Assembly: GCA_903970625.1 (NCBI GenBank)
Contig: CAJCJG010000160.1
Span: 1-37,142 of the forward strand
Source: Solirubrobacterales bacterium 70-9
Lineage (GTDB): Bacteria; Pseudomonadota; Alphaproteobacteria; Acetobacterales; Acetobacteraceae
Direction of reading: 5' to 3'
Length of the DNA: 37,142 nucleotides
Below are positions 1 through 8,481 of this stretch, one piece after another; within the stretch, counting starts at the first letter, position 1; each line of letters opens with the position of its first letter. The translations under genes were made by a program, and so were the position numbers. Under the pieces are notes generated by a model. The model ran no database searches and was not told the DNA's origin. It saw nothing but the letters and a program-made list of their open reading frames with translations.

Positions 1-862
1 TGCGCAGATCGCGATGGGTCGCCGCGATAATGCGGACGTTCGCTTTGATCGGCTGCCGCCCGCCGACGGTGGTGAACTCGCCCTCCTGCAACACGCGCAG
101 CAGGCGCGTCTGCGCCTCCGGCGGCATGTCGCCGATCTCGTCCAGAAACAGGGTGCCACCGGTCGCCTGCTCGAAGCGGCCCTGGTTGCGGTTGGTGGCG
201 CCGGTAAAGGCGCCCCGTTCGTGACCGAACAACTCGCTTTCGATCAGTTCGCGCGGGATCGCGGCCATGTTGATGGCCACGAACGCGCCGCCGCGCCTGC
301 GCCCGTAATCGTGCAGCGCCCGCGCCACCAGTTCCTTGCCGGTGCCGCTCTCGCCATTGATCATCACCGTCAGGTCGGCGGTCGTCAGGCGGGCGATGGT
401 GCGGTAGATTTCCTGCATCGCAGGGCTTCGGCCGATCAGCGGCAGCCGTTCCTCTGCATCCTTCGGCACGCTCGGCTGCGGCGGCTGGGCCGGTGCCGGC
501 GCCATCAGCGCGCGGCTGACAACGGCCAACAGTTCCTGCAAATCGAACGGTTTGGGCAGATATTCAAAGGCGCCGCGTTGCGCCGCCTTCACCGCCGTCA
601 TCAGCGTCGATTGGGCGCTCATCACCACCACCCGCAAATCCGGGCGGATGCGCTTGATGCGCGGGATCAGGTCCAGGCCGTTCTCGTCCGGCATCACCAC
701 GTCGGTGATCACCAGATCGCCCTCCCCCTCCTCCACCCACCGCCACAGCGTGGCGGCGTTGGAGGTGGTGCGGACCTGATATCCGGAGCGCCCGAGGGCT
801 TGGGTGAGGACCGTTCGGATGGAGCGGTCGTCGTCGGCGACCAGTACGGTCGGCAAGGTCAT
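1..862 (-). CDS. ntrC: Nitrogen regulation response regulator NtrC (3' end outside window)
   Basis: This is the sigma-54-dependent activator of nitrogen-assimilation genes and the partner of the NtrB kinase encoded just upstream. The 287 visible residues hold a receiver domain (about 1-120, acidic pocket VADDD at 8-12, phospho-acceptor Asp54 in [12 protein letters not shown]) and most of an AAA+ domain. That domain shows Walker A GESGTGKE, the sigma-54 contact loop GAFTGA, Walker [12 protein letters not shown] and the ATHRDLR arginine region. The window edge removes the end of the AAA+ domain and the Fis-type DNA-binding domain; the family is usually about 480 residues. The ATG lies 3 bp after the ntrB stop, so the two are surely co-translated. 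The GAFTGA loop and the pairing with NtrB make the assignment firm. Confidence 0.96.
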   Translation of the reverse strand, partial: MTLPTVLVADDDRSIRTVLTQALGRSGYQVRTTSNAATLWRWVEEGEGDLVITDVVMPDENGLDLIPRIKRIRPDLRVVVMSAQSTLMTAVKAAQRGAFEYLPKPFDLQELLAVVSRALMAPAPAQPPQPSVPKDAEERLPLIGRSPAMQEIYRTIARLTTADLTVMINGESGTGKELVARALHDYGRRRGGAFVAINMAAIPRELIESELFGHERGAFTGATNRNQGRFEQATGGTLFLDEIGDMPPEAQTRLLRVLQEGEFTTVGGRQPIKANVRIIAATHRDLR

Positions 863-865
863 GGG

Positions 866-2038
866 TCAGATGCTTTCGGCGTCGTCGTGAACCACCGGCA
901 GATGCAAACGGAATTCCGTACGGCCGGGGCGGCTGTCCACCTCGATGAGACCCCCATGATCCGCGACGATTTTGGCCACCAGCGCCAAGCCAAGCCCACT
1001 GCCGGTGGGCTTGGAACTCACGAAAGGATCGAACAGGTTGGCACGCAAATCCTCCGGAATGCCCGGTCCGTTGTCGCGCACCGCCACCAGAAGCGGCAGA
1101 TGCAGCCGCTGGTCGCTGCCGGGCACGGCCAGACGGACGCCGTGCTGGAAGCCGGTGATCAGCGTGATCTCGCCGGTATGCATCCCGGACGCCGTGATCG
1201 CCTCGGCGGCGTTCTTGACCAGATTCAGCGCCACCTGCACCAACTGGTCGCGATTGCCGCTGACGGCGGGCAGCGACGGGTCGTACACCTCGTTGATGCG
1301 GATATGTGCGGCAAAGCCGCTCTGGGCGAGCCGGCGGACATGCTCCAGCACCCGATGGATGTTCACCGGCTGCCGCTCGATGGGCTTCTCGCCGAAAATC
1401 TCCATCCGATCGACCAGGGCACGGATGCGGTCGGCCTCGTCGCGGATCAGCACCGCGAGTTCACGGTCGGTCTCGGCGACGCTGGCTTCCAGCAACTGCG
1501 CGGCACCCCGGATGCCGGACAGCGGATTCTTGACCTCGTGCGCCAGGATCGCCGCCATGCCGGTCACGCTGCGCGCCGCACCCCGGAACGCAAGTTGCCG
1601 GTCCAACGCCCGCGCGGCCGAGGCGTCCTGCAACACCAGCACCACCGACCCCGGCTCCTCCGGCAGCGGCGAAGCCTGGACGGTGATTCCCGCCTTGTAG
1701 AGGCGCGGGCTCTCCAGCGTCAGGTCATGGTCGCTGATCGTCGCCTCGCTCTCGCGCACCTGCTCGATCAACTGGAAGATGGGGTTGTCCTGCGGCAAAA
1801 GGTCGCCGAGGCGGTGCTGGGCTAGTTGCACCATCGACAGGCCGAGAAACTGTTCTGCCGCGTGGTTGGCGAAGCGGAACCGGTTGTCCTTGTCGAGCAA
1901 CACCACGGGCACCGGCAACGCCGAGAGCAGCGCCGAGTAGTCCGGCGGGCGCGGCGCGCTACGGCCGACGACGGCGAGGACGCCCCGTGCGAGAACGCCG
2001 CTCAAGGGTCCACCCGCATAGCCTGATCGAACGTCCAC
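866..2038 (-). CDS. ntrB: Nitrogen regulation sensor histidine kinase NtrB
   Basis: This is the soluble kinase/phosphatase that sets the phosphorylation of NtrC, normally under PII control. It has 390 residues with no membrane segment. A PAS domain (about 34-145, with LPVPVVLLDKDNRFRFAN) is followed by the HisKA helix with His167 in LAHEVKNPLSGIRGAA. The ATPase domain then shows the N box (LVKNAAEAI), G1 (DNGPGIP) and G2 (GSGLGLAL). The reading frame opens with GTG at 2038, which lies inside the end of the DUF29 gene (37 bp overlap). A TTG at residue 12 is an alternative start, because the first 25-30 residues are not typical of the family. The 3 bp gap to ntrC shows one transcription unit. 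Confidence 0.95.
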   Translation of the reverse strand: MDVRSGYAGGPLSGVLARGVLAVVGRSAPRPPDYSALLSALPVPVVLLDKDNRFRFANHAAEQFLGLSMVQLAQHRLGDLLPQDNPIFQLIEQVRESEATISDHDLTLESPRLYKAGITVQASPLPEEPGSVVLVLQDASAARALDRQLAFRGAARSVTGMAAILAHEVKNPLSGIRGAAQLLEASVAETDRELAVLIRDEADRIRALVDRMEIFGEKPIERQPVNIHRVLEHVRRLAQSGFAAHIRINEVYDPSLPAVSGNRDQLVQVALNLVKNAAEAITASGMHTGEITLITGFQHGVRLAVPGSDQRLHLPLLVAVRDNGPGIPEDLRANLFDPFVSSKPTGSGLGLALVAKIVADHGGLIEVDSRPGRTEFRLHLPVVHDDAESI

Positions 2039-2424
2039 GGGCTCGATTCAGGAAATGTTTCCAGCGGCATATCGGTCTCGATTGCAGCCTCCACCCGCCC
2101 GGACTCATAGGCTTCAGCCATTGCCTCGGCGAGCTTCGACTTCAGGCTCGGATTATCCGCGATATGTCGCGTCAGGGCAGTGCGCGCATTTCGAACGGAA
2201 AGTTCCCAGGAGCGGCCACGACGATCCGGCTGAAATCGGCATTTCAGCATATGGAGCAGCAATACGGTCAGGCGGTTGACTAATTCGCGCTTTTCACTGC
2301 GCCCCATGCTTTCGATTTCCTCGGCGATGTTCTCGATGTCCGCCGCCGCCAGTTTGCCGTCACGCAGCAGCGCCGCCTGCTCGTTCGCCCATGCATAAAA
2401 ATCCCGCTCGTACAGGTCGCTCAT
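2002..2424 (-). CDS. DUF29 domain protein inserted between dusB and ntrB
   Basis: The 140-residue protein matches the DUF29 pattern: an N-terminal [17 protein letters not shown] helix, then [19 protein letters not shown], a helical core with [10 protein letters not shown] and a terminal segment around [16 protein letters not shown]-like residues. DUF29 proteins are small, helical and of unknown function; they are common in cyanobacteria and some alphaproteobacteria. The ATG at 2424 overlaps the dusB stop (ATGA), and its own end overlaps the proposed ntrB start by 37 bp, so it must be transcribed and probably translationally coupled with the nitrogen-control operon. The usual order is dusB-ntrB-ntrC, so this gene is an addition. 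No catalytic residues are evident, and I do not assign a function. Confidence 0.85.
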   Translation of the reverse strand: MSDLYERDFYAWANEQAALLRDGKLAAADIENIAEEIESMGRSEKRELVNRLTVLLLHMLKCRFQPDRRGRSWELSVRNARTALTRHIADNPSLKSKLAEAMAEAYESGRVEAAIETDMPLETFPESSPWTFDQAMRVDP

Positions 2425-3479
2425 GCCGCCTCCGCCAGCGCCGCGTCGCGCGACAGCGTTCGGCCGGCACCCGCCTCGATCAGCGGATCGTAGAACCCGT
2501 CGATCAGCCGCAGCACCGAAGACGCCTCGGTCAACCGCATCGTCGTGGCGCGGAACTCGGCTGAGCCCGGGAGGCCGCGCGAGTACCAGGCGACGTGCTT
2601 GCGGGCCAGCCGCAGCCCGGCATCGGTGCCGAAATGCGAGAGCATGCTCCGATAGTGCCTGACCAGAATGTCCTTCTGCATCGCCAGCGTCGGCTCGGGC
2701 AGACGGGTTCCAGTGGTCAGGTAATGGGCAATTTGCGCCGGAAACCACGGCCGGCCGTAGCAGCCGCGACCGATCATCACGCCATCGGCGCCCGAGCGGC
2801 GCAGCGCCTCCGCCGCATCGTCCTCGGTGACGATGTCGCCATTCGCGATGACCGGAATTTCCACGGCGTCCTTGACCTGCCGGATGAAATCCCAGTCGGC
2901 GGTGCCGGTATAAAACATCTGGCGGGTGCGGCCATGCACCGTCACCATCCGGATGCCGCATTCCTGCGCGATCCGCGCCAGTCGGGGCGCATTGAGGCTC
3001 GCATGGTCCCACCCCATGCGCATTTTCAGCGTCACCGGGACCGGCAAGGCGTTGACCGTCGCCTCCAGAATGCGCGCCGCCGTCACCTCGTCGCGCATCA
3101 GCGAACTGCCGGCCATCTGGCCCACAGCCACTTTCTTCACCGGGCAGCCGAAATTAATGTCGATGATGTCCGCACCGCGCCCGACCGCGATGCGTGCGGC
3201 CTCCGCCATCGCCACCGGATCGCAGCCGGCCAACTGGATCGACGACGGCTTGCCGTCCAATTCGGCCATTCGCAGCGTATTGCGGTTCTCCCGTACCATC
3301 GCCCACGACGCGATCATCTCGGAGACGACGAGGCCGGCCCCGAGTTGGCGCGCCAGTTGCCGAAACGGCAGGTCGGTGACTCCCGACATCGGGGCCAGAA
3401 TCGCCGGCACGTCGATGACGACCCCGCCGAGGTCGATCGGACGCAACATCGGGTGCTTCGGTTCCGGTAGGTTGCCCAT
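2421..3479 (-). CDS. dusB: tRNA-dihydrouridine synthase DusB (NifR3 family)
   Basis: This FMN enzyme reduces uridine to dihydrouridine in the tRNA D-loop. Family hallmarks are [15 protein letters not shown] at the N-terminus, SIQLAGCDP, the flavin/substrate segment [12 protein letters not shown] with the catalytic Cys, [29 protein letters not shown] and [16 protein letters not shown]. The chosen ATG gives 352 residues. Other in-frame ATGs are at 3524, 3503 and 3449; the 3449 one has a GGAA stretch nearby and begins close to the conserved fold, so it is a fair alternative. In many alphaproteobacteria this gene (nifR3) heads the ntrBC operon, as it does here. It is transcribed divergently from ispDF with only about 66 bp between them. 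Confidence 0.94.
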   Translation of the reverse strand: MGNLPEPKHPMLRPIDLGGVVIDVPAILAPMSGVTDLPFRQLARQLGAGLVVSEMIASWAMVRENRNTLRMAELDGKPSSIQLAGCDPVAMAEAARIAVGRGADIIDINFGCPVKKVAVGQMAGSSLMRDEVTAARILEATVNALPVPVTLKMRMGWDHASLNAPRLARIAQECGIRMVTVHGRTRQMFYTGTADWDFIRQVKDAVEIPVIANGDIVTEDDAAEALRRSGADGVMIGRGCYGRPWFPAQIAHYLTTGTRLPEPTLAMQKDILVRHYRSMLSHFGTDAGLRLARKHVAWYSRGLPGSAEFRATTMRLTEASSVLRLIDGFYDPLIEAGAGRTLSRDAALAEAA

Positions 3480-3545
3480 GATTTGGGCAGAGTAGTGCGA
3501 CATGGGTTGACGCGCAACTCGCACCCGGGCAACGCTGTGGCGGTT

Positions 3546-4694
3546 ATGTCACAAACGAGACGTCCCCAGGTTGCCGCCCTGCTGATGGCGGCGGGCAGCG
3601 GCAGCCGCTTCGGCGCCGACCGCCCCAAGCAATATTTCGTTGTCGCCGGCAAGCCGGTGCTGCGCCATGCGGCCGAGCGCCTCGCCGCCGCCGTCGATCT
3701 GATTCAACCGGTTGGCGACACGGAGGCGATCTCCGCCGCCCTGTCCGGCCTACCGCATCTGCCGCCCGTGGCCGGCGGCGCGACCCGGCAGGAGAGCGTT
3801 CGGCTGGGGCTGGAGGCACTCGCTCCATACGCGCCCGATATGGTGATGGTGCATGATGGGTGCCGGCCATACTTCCCGGCCGGCACCGTCGCGGCCCTGC
3901 TGGCGGCGCTGGAAAGGTGCGATGGCGCGATCCCCGCAGTCCCGGTGGCCGACACACTGAAACGCGGGAACGACGGTCGGATCGAGACAACCGTGGCCCG
4001 TACCGGCCTGTTCCGCGCCCAAACCCCGCAAGCCTTCCGGTTTTCCCTGCTGCTCGATTTGCACCGTTCCGCGCAGGACGGCGCCACCGACGACGCGGCC
4101 ATTCTGGAGCAGGCCGGCCATGCGGTAGCCCTGGTGCCCGGCCACGAGGACAACATCAAAATGACATTTCCAGACGATGCCGTTCGGTTGGAGCGTGTGC
4201 TGTCGCCGGTGCTGCTGCCCCGCGTCGGCACGGGCTTCGATGTGCATGGTCTCGAAGCCGGCCGGGATCTGATCCTGTGCGGTATAAAAGTGCCGCACGA
4301 CAAAGGACTTGCCGGCCATTCCGACGCCGATGTGGGCATCCATGCGTTGTGCGACGCGATCTACGGCGCGCTGGCAGAAGGCGACATCGGCCGCCACTTC
4401 CCGCCCTCCGAGGCGACCTGGAAAGACGCCGATTCCGCGCGTTTCCTGGCCCACGCGGCGGAGCGGATCGCCGCGCGCGGCGGAATGCTCGGCAACGCCG
4501 ACGTGACGCTGATCTGCGAACGCCCCAAGATCACGCCGCACGCGCCGCGGATGATCGGCCGCCTCGCGGAGATTCTGGGCGTCGATGCGGGGCGGATTTC
4601 GGTCAAGGCGACCACCACTGAGCGGCTGGGCTTCACCGGCCGCATGGAGGGCATCGCCGCGCAGGCGGTGGTGACGGTTTTGTTGCCTGGGTGA
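3546..4694 (+). CDS. ispDF: Bifunctional IspD/IspF enzyme of the MEP isoprenoid pathway
   Basis: The fused protein carries out two steps of the non-mevalonate pathway: CTP-dependent cytidylylation of MEP and cyclisation of CDP-ME 2-phosphate to MEcPP. The IspD half (about 1-222) has [18 protein letters not shown], the MVHDGCRP motif (Ala is usual where Cys106 sits), [10 protein letters not shown] and RAQTPQAF. The IspF half (about 225-382) has the metal ligands in GTGFDVHGL (Asp232, His234) and VGIHALCDA (His266), then HSDADV and [13 protein letters not shown]. The fusion is characteristic of alphaproteobacteria and some epsilonproteobacteria. The ATG at 3546 is chosen because MAAGSG should lie about 13 residues in; an upstream in-frame ATG at 3483 would add 21 unlikely residues. 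It converges on the DUF692 gene with a 2 bp gap. Confidence 0.95.
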   Translation: MSQTRRPQVAALLMAAGSGSRFGADRPKQYFVVAGKPVLRHAAERLAAAVDLIQPVGDTEAISAALSGLPHLPPVAGGATRQESVRLGLEALAPYAPDMVMVHDGCRPYFPAGTVAALLAALERCDGAIPAVPVADTLKRGNDGRIETTVARTGLFRAQTPQAFRFSLLLDLHRSAQDGATDDAAILEQAGHAVALVPGHEDNIKMTFPDDAVRLERVLSPVLLPRVGTGFDVHGLEAGRDLILCGIKVPHDKGLAGHSDADVGIHALCDAIYGALAEGDIGRHFPPSEATWKDADSARFLAHAAERIAARGGMLGNADVTLICERPKITPHAPRMIGRLAEILGVDAGRISVKATTTERLGFTGRMEGIAAQAVVTVLLPG

Positions 4695-4696
4695 CG

Positions 4697-5998
4697 CTAG
4701 ATGGTCGCCAAAAGCCGCCCGTCTTCTCGCGTTGCTTCGACCAATCCTGGGAGCGCCGGATGGGTCTCGGCCAGAAATACCAGGAACGCCCGCGCCTCGT
4801 CGGCGGCCGAGTAGAATGGAGCGGACCGGGACCAGAAGTCCGCCAGAATAGCGCGGGTTCCGGGACCGCCTTGCCCGCGCAGCAAAAGCCGCGTCGTGCT
4901 TGGCGCCGCGGCGGCCACGGCGCTCGCCCGGCCTTCGCCCACGAGCCGACGATAGATGTCGAGTGCAGGCACCGCCGAGCGCCACCACGCGGCCAGCGCA
5001 TCGGGCACAGCAGGCTGCGGCAGGCCGGTGACGGCGCATCCGAGCAGCGCCTCCCACTCCTCGGGCGTCAGCGGCGGGGCGGCCCACGGCAGCATCCTGC
5101 CGCCAAGCGGGGGCGCCGCGCCGGTGCCGCGCGTGTCCCACAGGTCGCGGATGCGGCCAAGCTGGCCGGCAACCGCGCCGAGGCCGATCGCTGGGACATG
5201 TTCGGGTAATATTTCCAGAATGACCGCCCGAACATTGTGCAATCGCGGAAGCAGGGTCGCCGCGATCTCCATCAGTTCCGGCTCCACCAACCCGCAATGA
5301 GCATCCAGCCAGAACCCGCCCGAAGCCTCACCGCCCGCCAGATGCACCTCCCACACCCGCTCCAGCGGCAACGCCTCGAAGAACGCCGCCACGCCTTGCC
5401 GCCCATTGCGGGCGTTGCACAGCACGTTGTGGAGATCGAGCAGGATGCCGCAGTCGGCCTCCTCCGCCACGGCCGCGACGAAGTCGCCGTCCGGCCATTC
5501 GCCGGGTGCGGGCGGCAGATAGCTGACCGTCGTTTCGACTGCCAGCGGAACGCCACCGAGCTTCGCCCGATGCGCCCGGATGTTTGCCACCGCCTGCGCC
5601 ACCCCGGCGCGGGAGGCCACCGGCGGCAGCATGAAGCCGGCCGAAACCGGCCCCGCGTCGGGGCGCGGGCAGAATCGGGTCAGGCTGAGATGTTCGCTGA
5701 CATGAACCGGAGAGACCGCCGCCACGTCGCGGCCCAGGGCGGCGGCATGGCCCTCCGGCGGCGCGGCGCCGCCACCCAGCGGCGCGCCGACACCGTGCAA
5801 CAGCTTTGGCTGTGGCAAGTGGGCCAGCGCGGCGGGCAGGCAGGAGCGAAATCCCGATCCGTCGGCGGCCGGAAGCCAGAAAGCTTCCGGTTCGGCCTCG
5901 ACGACATCGACCAGCCCCTCCTGGCCCCGGCAAAGCGCATCGAGTGGCGGCCACCACACGATGCCCACGCCCAGGCCAGGGGGGTGCGAAGCGGACAT
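4697..5998 (-). CDS. DUF692/MNIO-family iron oxidase, candidate peptide-modifying enzyme
   Basis: The 433-residue protein belongs to DUF692, the multinuclear non-haem iron oxidative (MNIO) family that includes MbnB, TglH and BufB and modifies cysteines in ribosomal peptides. The TIM-barrel part (about 1-290) carries the family metal-site motifs: LLHGVGAPLGG (His69), VSEHLS (His103), AVETTVSYL (Glu155), LLDLHNVLCNARNG (Asp189, Asn191), WEVHLAGG (Glu217, His219), DAHCG (Asp232, His234) and Glu262. Residues about 291-433 form an extension with DIYRRLV and FYSAADEARAFLVFLAE, which may replace the separate partner protein found in other MNIO loci. The ATG is 3 bp after a 67-residue CxxCH peptide gene. 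Family membership is seen; the peptide as substrate is inference. Confidence 0.9.
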   Translation of the reverse strand: MSASHPPGLGVGIVWWPPLDALCRGQEGLVDVVEAEPEAFWLPAADGSGFRSCLPAALAHLPQPKLLHGVGAPLGGGAAPPEGHAAALGRDVAAVSPVHVSEHLSLTRFCPRPDAGPVSAGFMLPPVASRAGVAQAVANIRAHRAKLGGVPLAVETTVSYLPPAPGEWPDGDFVAAVAEEADCGILLDLHNVLCNARNGRQGVAAFFEALPLERVWEVHLAGGEASGGFWLDAHCGLVEPELMEIAATLLPRLHNVRAVILEILPEHVPAIGLGAVAGQLGRIRDLWDTRGTGAAPPLGGRMLPWAAPPLTPEEWEALLGCAVTGLPQPAVPDALAAWWRSAVPALDIYRRLVGEGRASAVAAAAPSTTRLLLRGQGGPGTRAILADFWSRSAPFYSAADEARAFLVFLAETHPALPGLVEATREDGRLLATI

Positions 5999-6001
5999 GG
6001 A

Positions 6002-6205
6002 TCAACCGCCGACGGTGAATTCCTGCTCGGCTTGCTGGTAGAGAATCTGCACTCCGGAATGGCAAGCCCGGCAGCCGAAGCGACCGAGAATGTCGGCCGT
6101 CAGCGCCTGGAGCGATTCGAGATGATAGAGCGCCTCGCCAGCGACGTGAACATGCACAACGTTGTTCGCACCGACAACAACGTGAGCTTTGGGAAGAGCA
6201 ACCAT
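6002..6205 (-). CDS. 67-residue CxxCH peptide, putative substrate of the adjacent MNIO enzyme
   Basis: The small gene has a strong ribosome-binding site (AGGAG, 7 bases before the ATG at 6205) and ends 3 bp before the DUF692 enzyme. The product starts MVALPKAHVVVGANN, contains a histidine-rich VVHVHVAG stretch (His18, His20), a helical middle part and GRFGCRACHSG, with Cys45, Cys48 and His49 forming a CxxCH motif. It ends in QEFTVGG. There is no signal peptide, so a haem-binding cytochrome c role is unlikely. The tight pairing with an MNIO enzyme suggests a ribosomally made peptide whose cysteines are modified, with residues 1-40 as leader. Alternatively it could be a small metal-binding protein. 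I do not recognise a named family. Confidence 0.8.
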   Translation of the reverse strand: MVALPKAHVVVGANNVVHVHVAGEALYHLESLQALTADILGRFGCRACHSGVQILYQQAEQEFTVGG

Positions 6206-6280
6206 GGCAGGCTCCTGCATTGTGTTTATTGGGAACGCACTGCACGTATAGCGACGCGATTTGCATAGCACTTGGGAGTT

Positions 6281-6296
6281 GTTGAACCTGCTCAAC
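6281..6296. promoter_or_regulatory. Inverted repeat upstream of the CxxCH peptide gene
   Basis: The sequence GTTGA-N6-TCAAC is a perfect 5 bp inverted repeat, centred about 84 bp upstream of the peptide start in the 224 bp gap shared with the divergent acyl-CoA dehydrogenase gene. It looks like a dimeric regulator site. A TATACG hexamer closer to the peptide gene could serve as a -10 box, but no good -35 box is visible. Which regulator binds is unknown. Confidence 0.3.
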
Positions 6297-6429
6297 TGTC
6301 CCGTGATTCCCGTGCCGCAATAAACGCCGCCGCGACCGGCCGCTTCTAGAGCCGGGCGGAGGGGCGTATAGGATGAGATGTACATGCTGCCGCCGCGTGC
6401 GCGACGGCAGACACCGCCAGGACACAGCC

Positions 6430-8016
6430 ATGCCCATCACCGCCCCGCCCGCCGAGACCGCCTGGCTGTTGCACCACATCCTCGGCTTCGACGCGCTGGA
6501 CCAGGCCGACACGGAGGCCGTGCTGGTCGAGGCAACCCGACTCGCAGAAGGCGTGATCGCGCCGCTCGACGCGCCGGGCGATCGGGTCGGCGCGCAGTGG
6601 CATGACGGCGAGGTGACGGTGCCGCCGGGCTTTGCCGAGGCCCACCGGGCGTTCGCGGATGGCGGCTGGATCGGGGTCGCGGCCAGTGCCGACCATGGCG
6701 GCCAGGGACTACCGCATGTGATCGCCTACGCGGCGCACGAGGCATTCACCAGCGCCAGCATGGCATTCTCCCTCTGCCCGATGCTGACCTGCGACGCGGT
6801 GCTGCTGCTGGAGGCGCACGGCACGCCGGGCCAGCGCACGCGGTTCATCCCCAAACTCCTGGCCGGCGACTGGACGGGGACGATGTGCCTGACGGAGCCG
6901 CAATCCGGCTCCGACCTGTCCGGCATCCGAACCCGCGCGGTGCCGGACGGAGCCGGCTACCGGATAACCGGCACGAAGATCTACATCTCCTACGGCGAGC
7001 ATCGGATGACGAAAAATATCCTGCATCTGGTGCTGGCTCGCCTGCCGGACGCTGCCCCCGGCAGCGCCGGGATCTCCCTGTTCGCGGTGCCGAAACTGTT
7101 GGATGACGGCAGCCAAAACGGCGTGCGGTGTCAGTCCATCGAGCGGAAGATGGGTATTCATGCCAGCCCCACCTGCGTGATGACGTTCGAGGGCGCCGTC
7201 GGCGAGCTTATCGGCCCGCCGCACAAAGGGCTCGCCAGTATGTTCGCGATGATGAACGGCGCCCGCATCGGCGTGGCGATGCAGGGCGTGGCGCTGGCCG
7301 AACGCGCCTTCCGCCGCGCCGCCGCCTACGCCGCCGACCGCGTGCAGGGCGGTGCGGCCATCGACCGGCATCCCGACGTGCGGCGCAATCTGTGGACGAT
7401 GCGGGCGCTCGCACTCGGCGGGAGGTTGTTGACGCTATATGCCGCGCTGGCCGAGGAGCCGCGCGCCTCGCTGCTGATTCCGGTGGCCAAGGCGTGGTCC
7501 ACGGACGCCGGTGAGGAAGCGGCCTCGCTGGGCGTGCAGGTGCATGGCGGCGCGGGTTTCGTCGAGGACACGGGCGCCGCACAGCATCTGCGCGACGTAC
7601 GGATCACCCGGATTTACGAAGGCACCAACGGCATCCAGGCGCTGACGCTGTTGCGGCGCGGCCTGATCCGCGACCAGGGCACGGCAGTCGCGTCGCTGCT
7701 GGCCGAGATTGCCGACGACCCAACCGCCCCCAAGTCGCTGACACAGGCAGGTTCGGCGGCCAGCGACGCGGCGGCATCGCTGCGGCAGGCGGGCAGGCGA
7801 GAGGCGGAGGCGGGGGCGACGCCATTCCTGGGGCTGCTCGGCACCGTCGTGGCCGGCTGGCTGTGTGCCAAGGTCGCGGCCAGGGAGGATGCGCCGCCGG
7901 CGGCGCGCACGGCGGCGACTGTGTTTCTGGAACAAATTCTGCCCCGCGTGCGTTCGTTGGCACATATGGCGGCCAGTCCGAGTGCGGGCCTTATCGACGA
8001 TCAGCCGATCGCCTAG
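6430..8016 (+). CDS. Acyl-CoA dehydrogenase, DmdC-like long form
   Basis: This FAD enzyme introduces the alpha-beta double bond in an acyl-CoA thioester. The 528 residues show the family order: a helical N-terminal domain, MCLTEPQSGSDLSGIRT for FAD and substrate, GYRITGTKIYISYGEH, ERKMGIHASPTCVM, and the active-site Glu in RIYEGTNGIQA. A C-terminal extra helical domain follows, as in the subgroup that includes 3-methylmercaptopropionyl-CoA dehydrogenase (DmdC). That subgroup is usually near 590 residues, so this one is somewhat short. ATG 6430 is preferred (AGGA 9-12 bases upstream and MPITAPPAETAW opening); an in-frame ATG at 6373 would add a Cys/Arg-rich unlikely leader. Substrate cannot be decided from sequence. 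Confidence 0.92.
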   Translation: MPITAPPAETAWLLHHILGFDALDQADTEAVLVEATRLAEGVIAPLDAPGDRVGAQWHDGEVTVPPGFAEAHRAFADGGWIGVAASADHGGQGLPHVIAYAAHEAFTSASMAFSLCPMLTCDAVLLLEAHGTPGQRTRFIPKLLAGDWTGTMCLTEPQSGSDLSGIRTRAVPDGAGYRITGTKIYISYGEHRMTKNILHLVLARLPDAAPGSAGISLFAVPKLLDDGSQNGVRCQSIERKMGIHASPTCVMTFEGAVGELIGPPHKGLASMFAMMNGARIGVAMQGVALAERAFRRAAAYAADRVQGGAAIDRHPDVRRNLWTMRALALGGRLLTLYAALAEEPRASLLIPVAKAWSTDAGEEAASLGVQVHGGAGFVEDTGAAQHLRDVRITRIYEGTNGIQALTLLRRGLIRDQGTAVASLLAEIADDPTAPKSLTQAGSAASDAAASLRQAGRREAEAGATPFLGLLGTVVAGWLCAKVAAREDAPPAARTAATVFLEQILPRVRSLAHMAASPSAGLIDDQPIA

Positions 8017-8112
8017 CTTGGGTGGACAGTGACGAGGCGAAATGGATGATGGGGTCTGTTCTCACCTTCCAACTCGCGACGTTTGCAAAGCCTTTTTCTG
8101 TACTGAAATGAG

Positions 8113-8448
8113 ATGAGCATGGCGGTCAAACATCTGTCTGTCGTTGTTGCGCTCGCAGGATCCCTCGCCCTCGGCGCCTGTGTGTACCCGGGACCGCCGA
8201 ACGGTGTCGTCCTGATGCCCAATCCCTTCCCGCCCGTCCCGCCGCCAGTTGCCGAACAACGGCCGCCGCCGCCGCCGACCGAAGATCAGCTTGTGTGGCG
8301 GCCGGGGGAGTGGGAGTGGGCCGATTCCGGCTATGTGTGGCGGCCGGGCGAGTACGAGAAACTCGATGGCCATTCCAACCAATATCTGCCCGGCCACTGG
8401 TTCGCGCAGGGCAGCGCGTGGTTGTGGGAGCGCGGGCATTGGCTGTGA
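8113..8448 (+). CDS. Proline-rich lipoprotein with WxxGxW repeats
   Basis: The 111-residue protein has a lipoprotein signal peptide with lipobox LGAC (Cys23), so it should be anchored in an envelope membrane. Then comes a proline-rich linker (residues 38-56, including five consecutive prolines). The C-terminal half carries four related units, WRPGEW (62-67), WRPGEY (76-81), YLPGHW (91-96) and WERGHW (105-110). This W/Y-x-P-G-x-W pattern is known from small envelope proteins of proteobacteria with no assigned activity. A second ATG two codons later is an alternative start. The neighbours share the strand but show no functional link. Confidence 0.85.
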   Translation: MSMAVKHLSVVVALAGSLALGACVYPGPPNGVVLMPNPFPPVPPPVAEQRPPPPPTEDQLVWRPGEWEWADSGYVWRPGEYEKLDGHSNQYLPGHWFAQGSAWLWERGHWL

Positions 8449-8481
8449 TAGGTTGAGTGTTGCCACTGGGAGGCGACGCGC

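Noticed and set aside
14-1825. A 603-codon open frame on the plus strand
   Set aside because: It is antisense to ntrC and ntrB, whose motifs are clear; the product is Arg/His-rich with no domain pattern, which is common for opposite frames in GC-rich DNA.
3750-5297. A 515-codon minus-strand frame over ispDF
   Set aside because: It is antisense to ispDF and out of frame with the DUF692 gene; its composition is that of a shadow frame.
6002-6205. Reading the CxxCH peptide as a small cytochrome c
   Set aside because: There is no signal peptide and no methionine or second-ligand pattern, and cytochrome c haem attachment needs export; the MNIO neighbour fits better.
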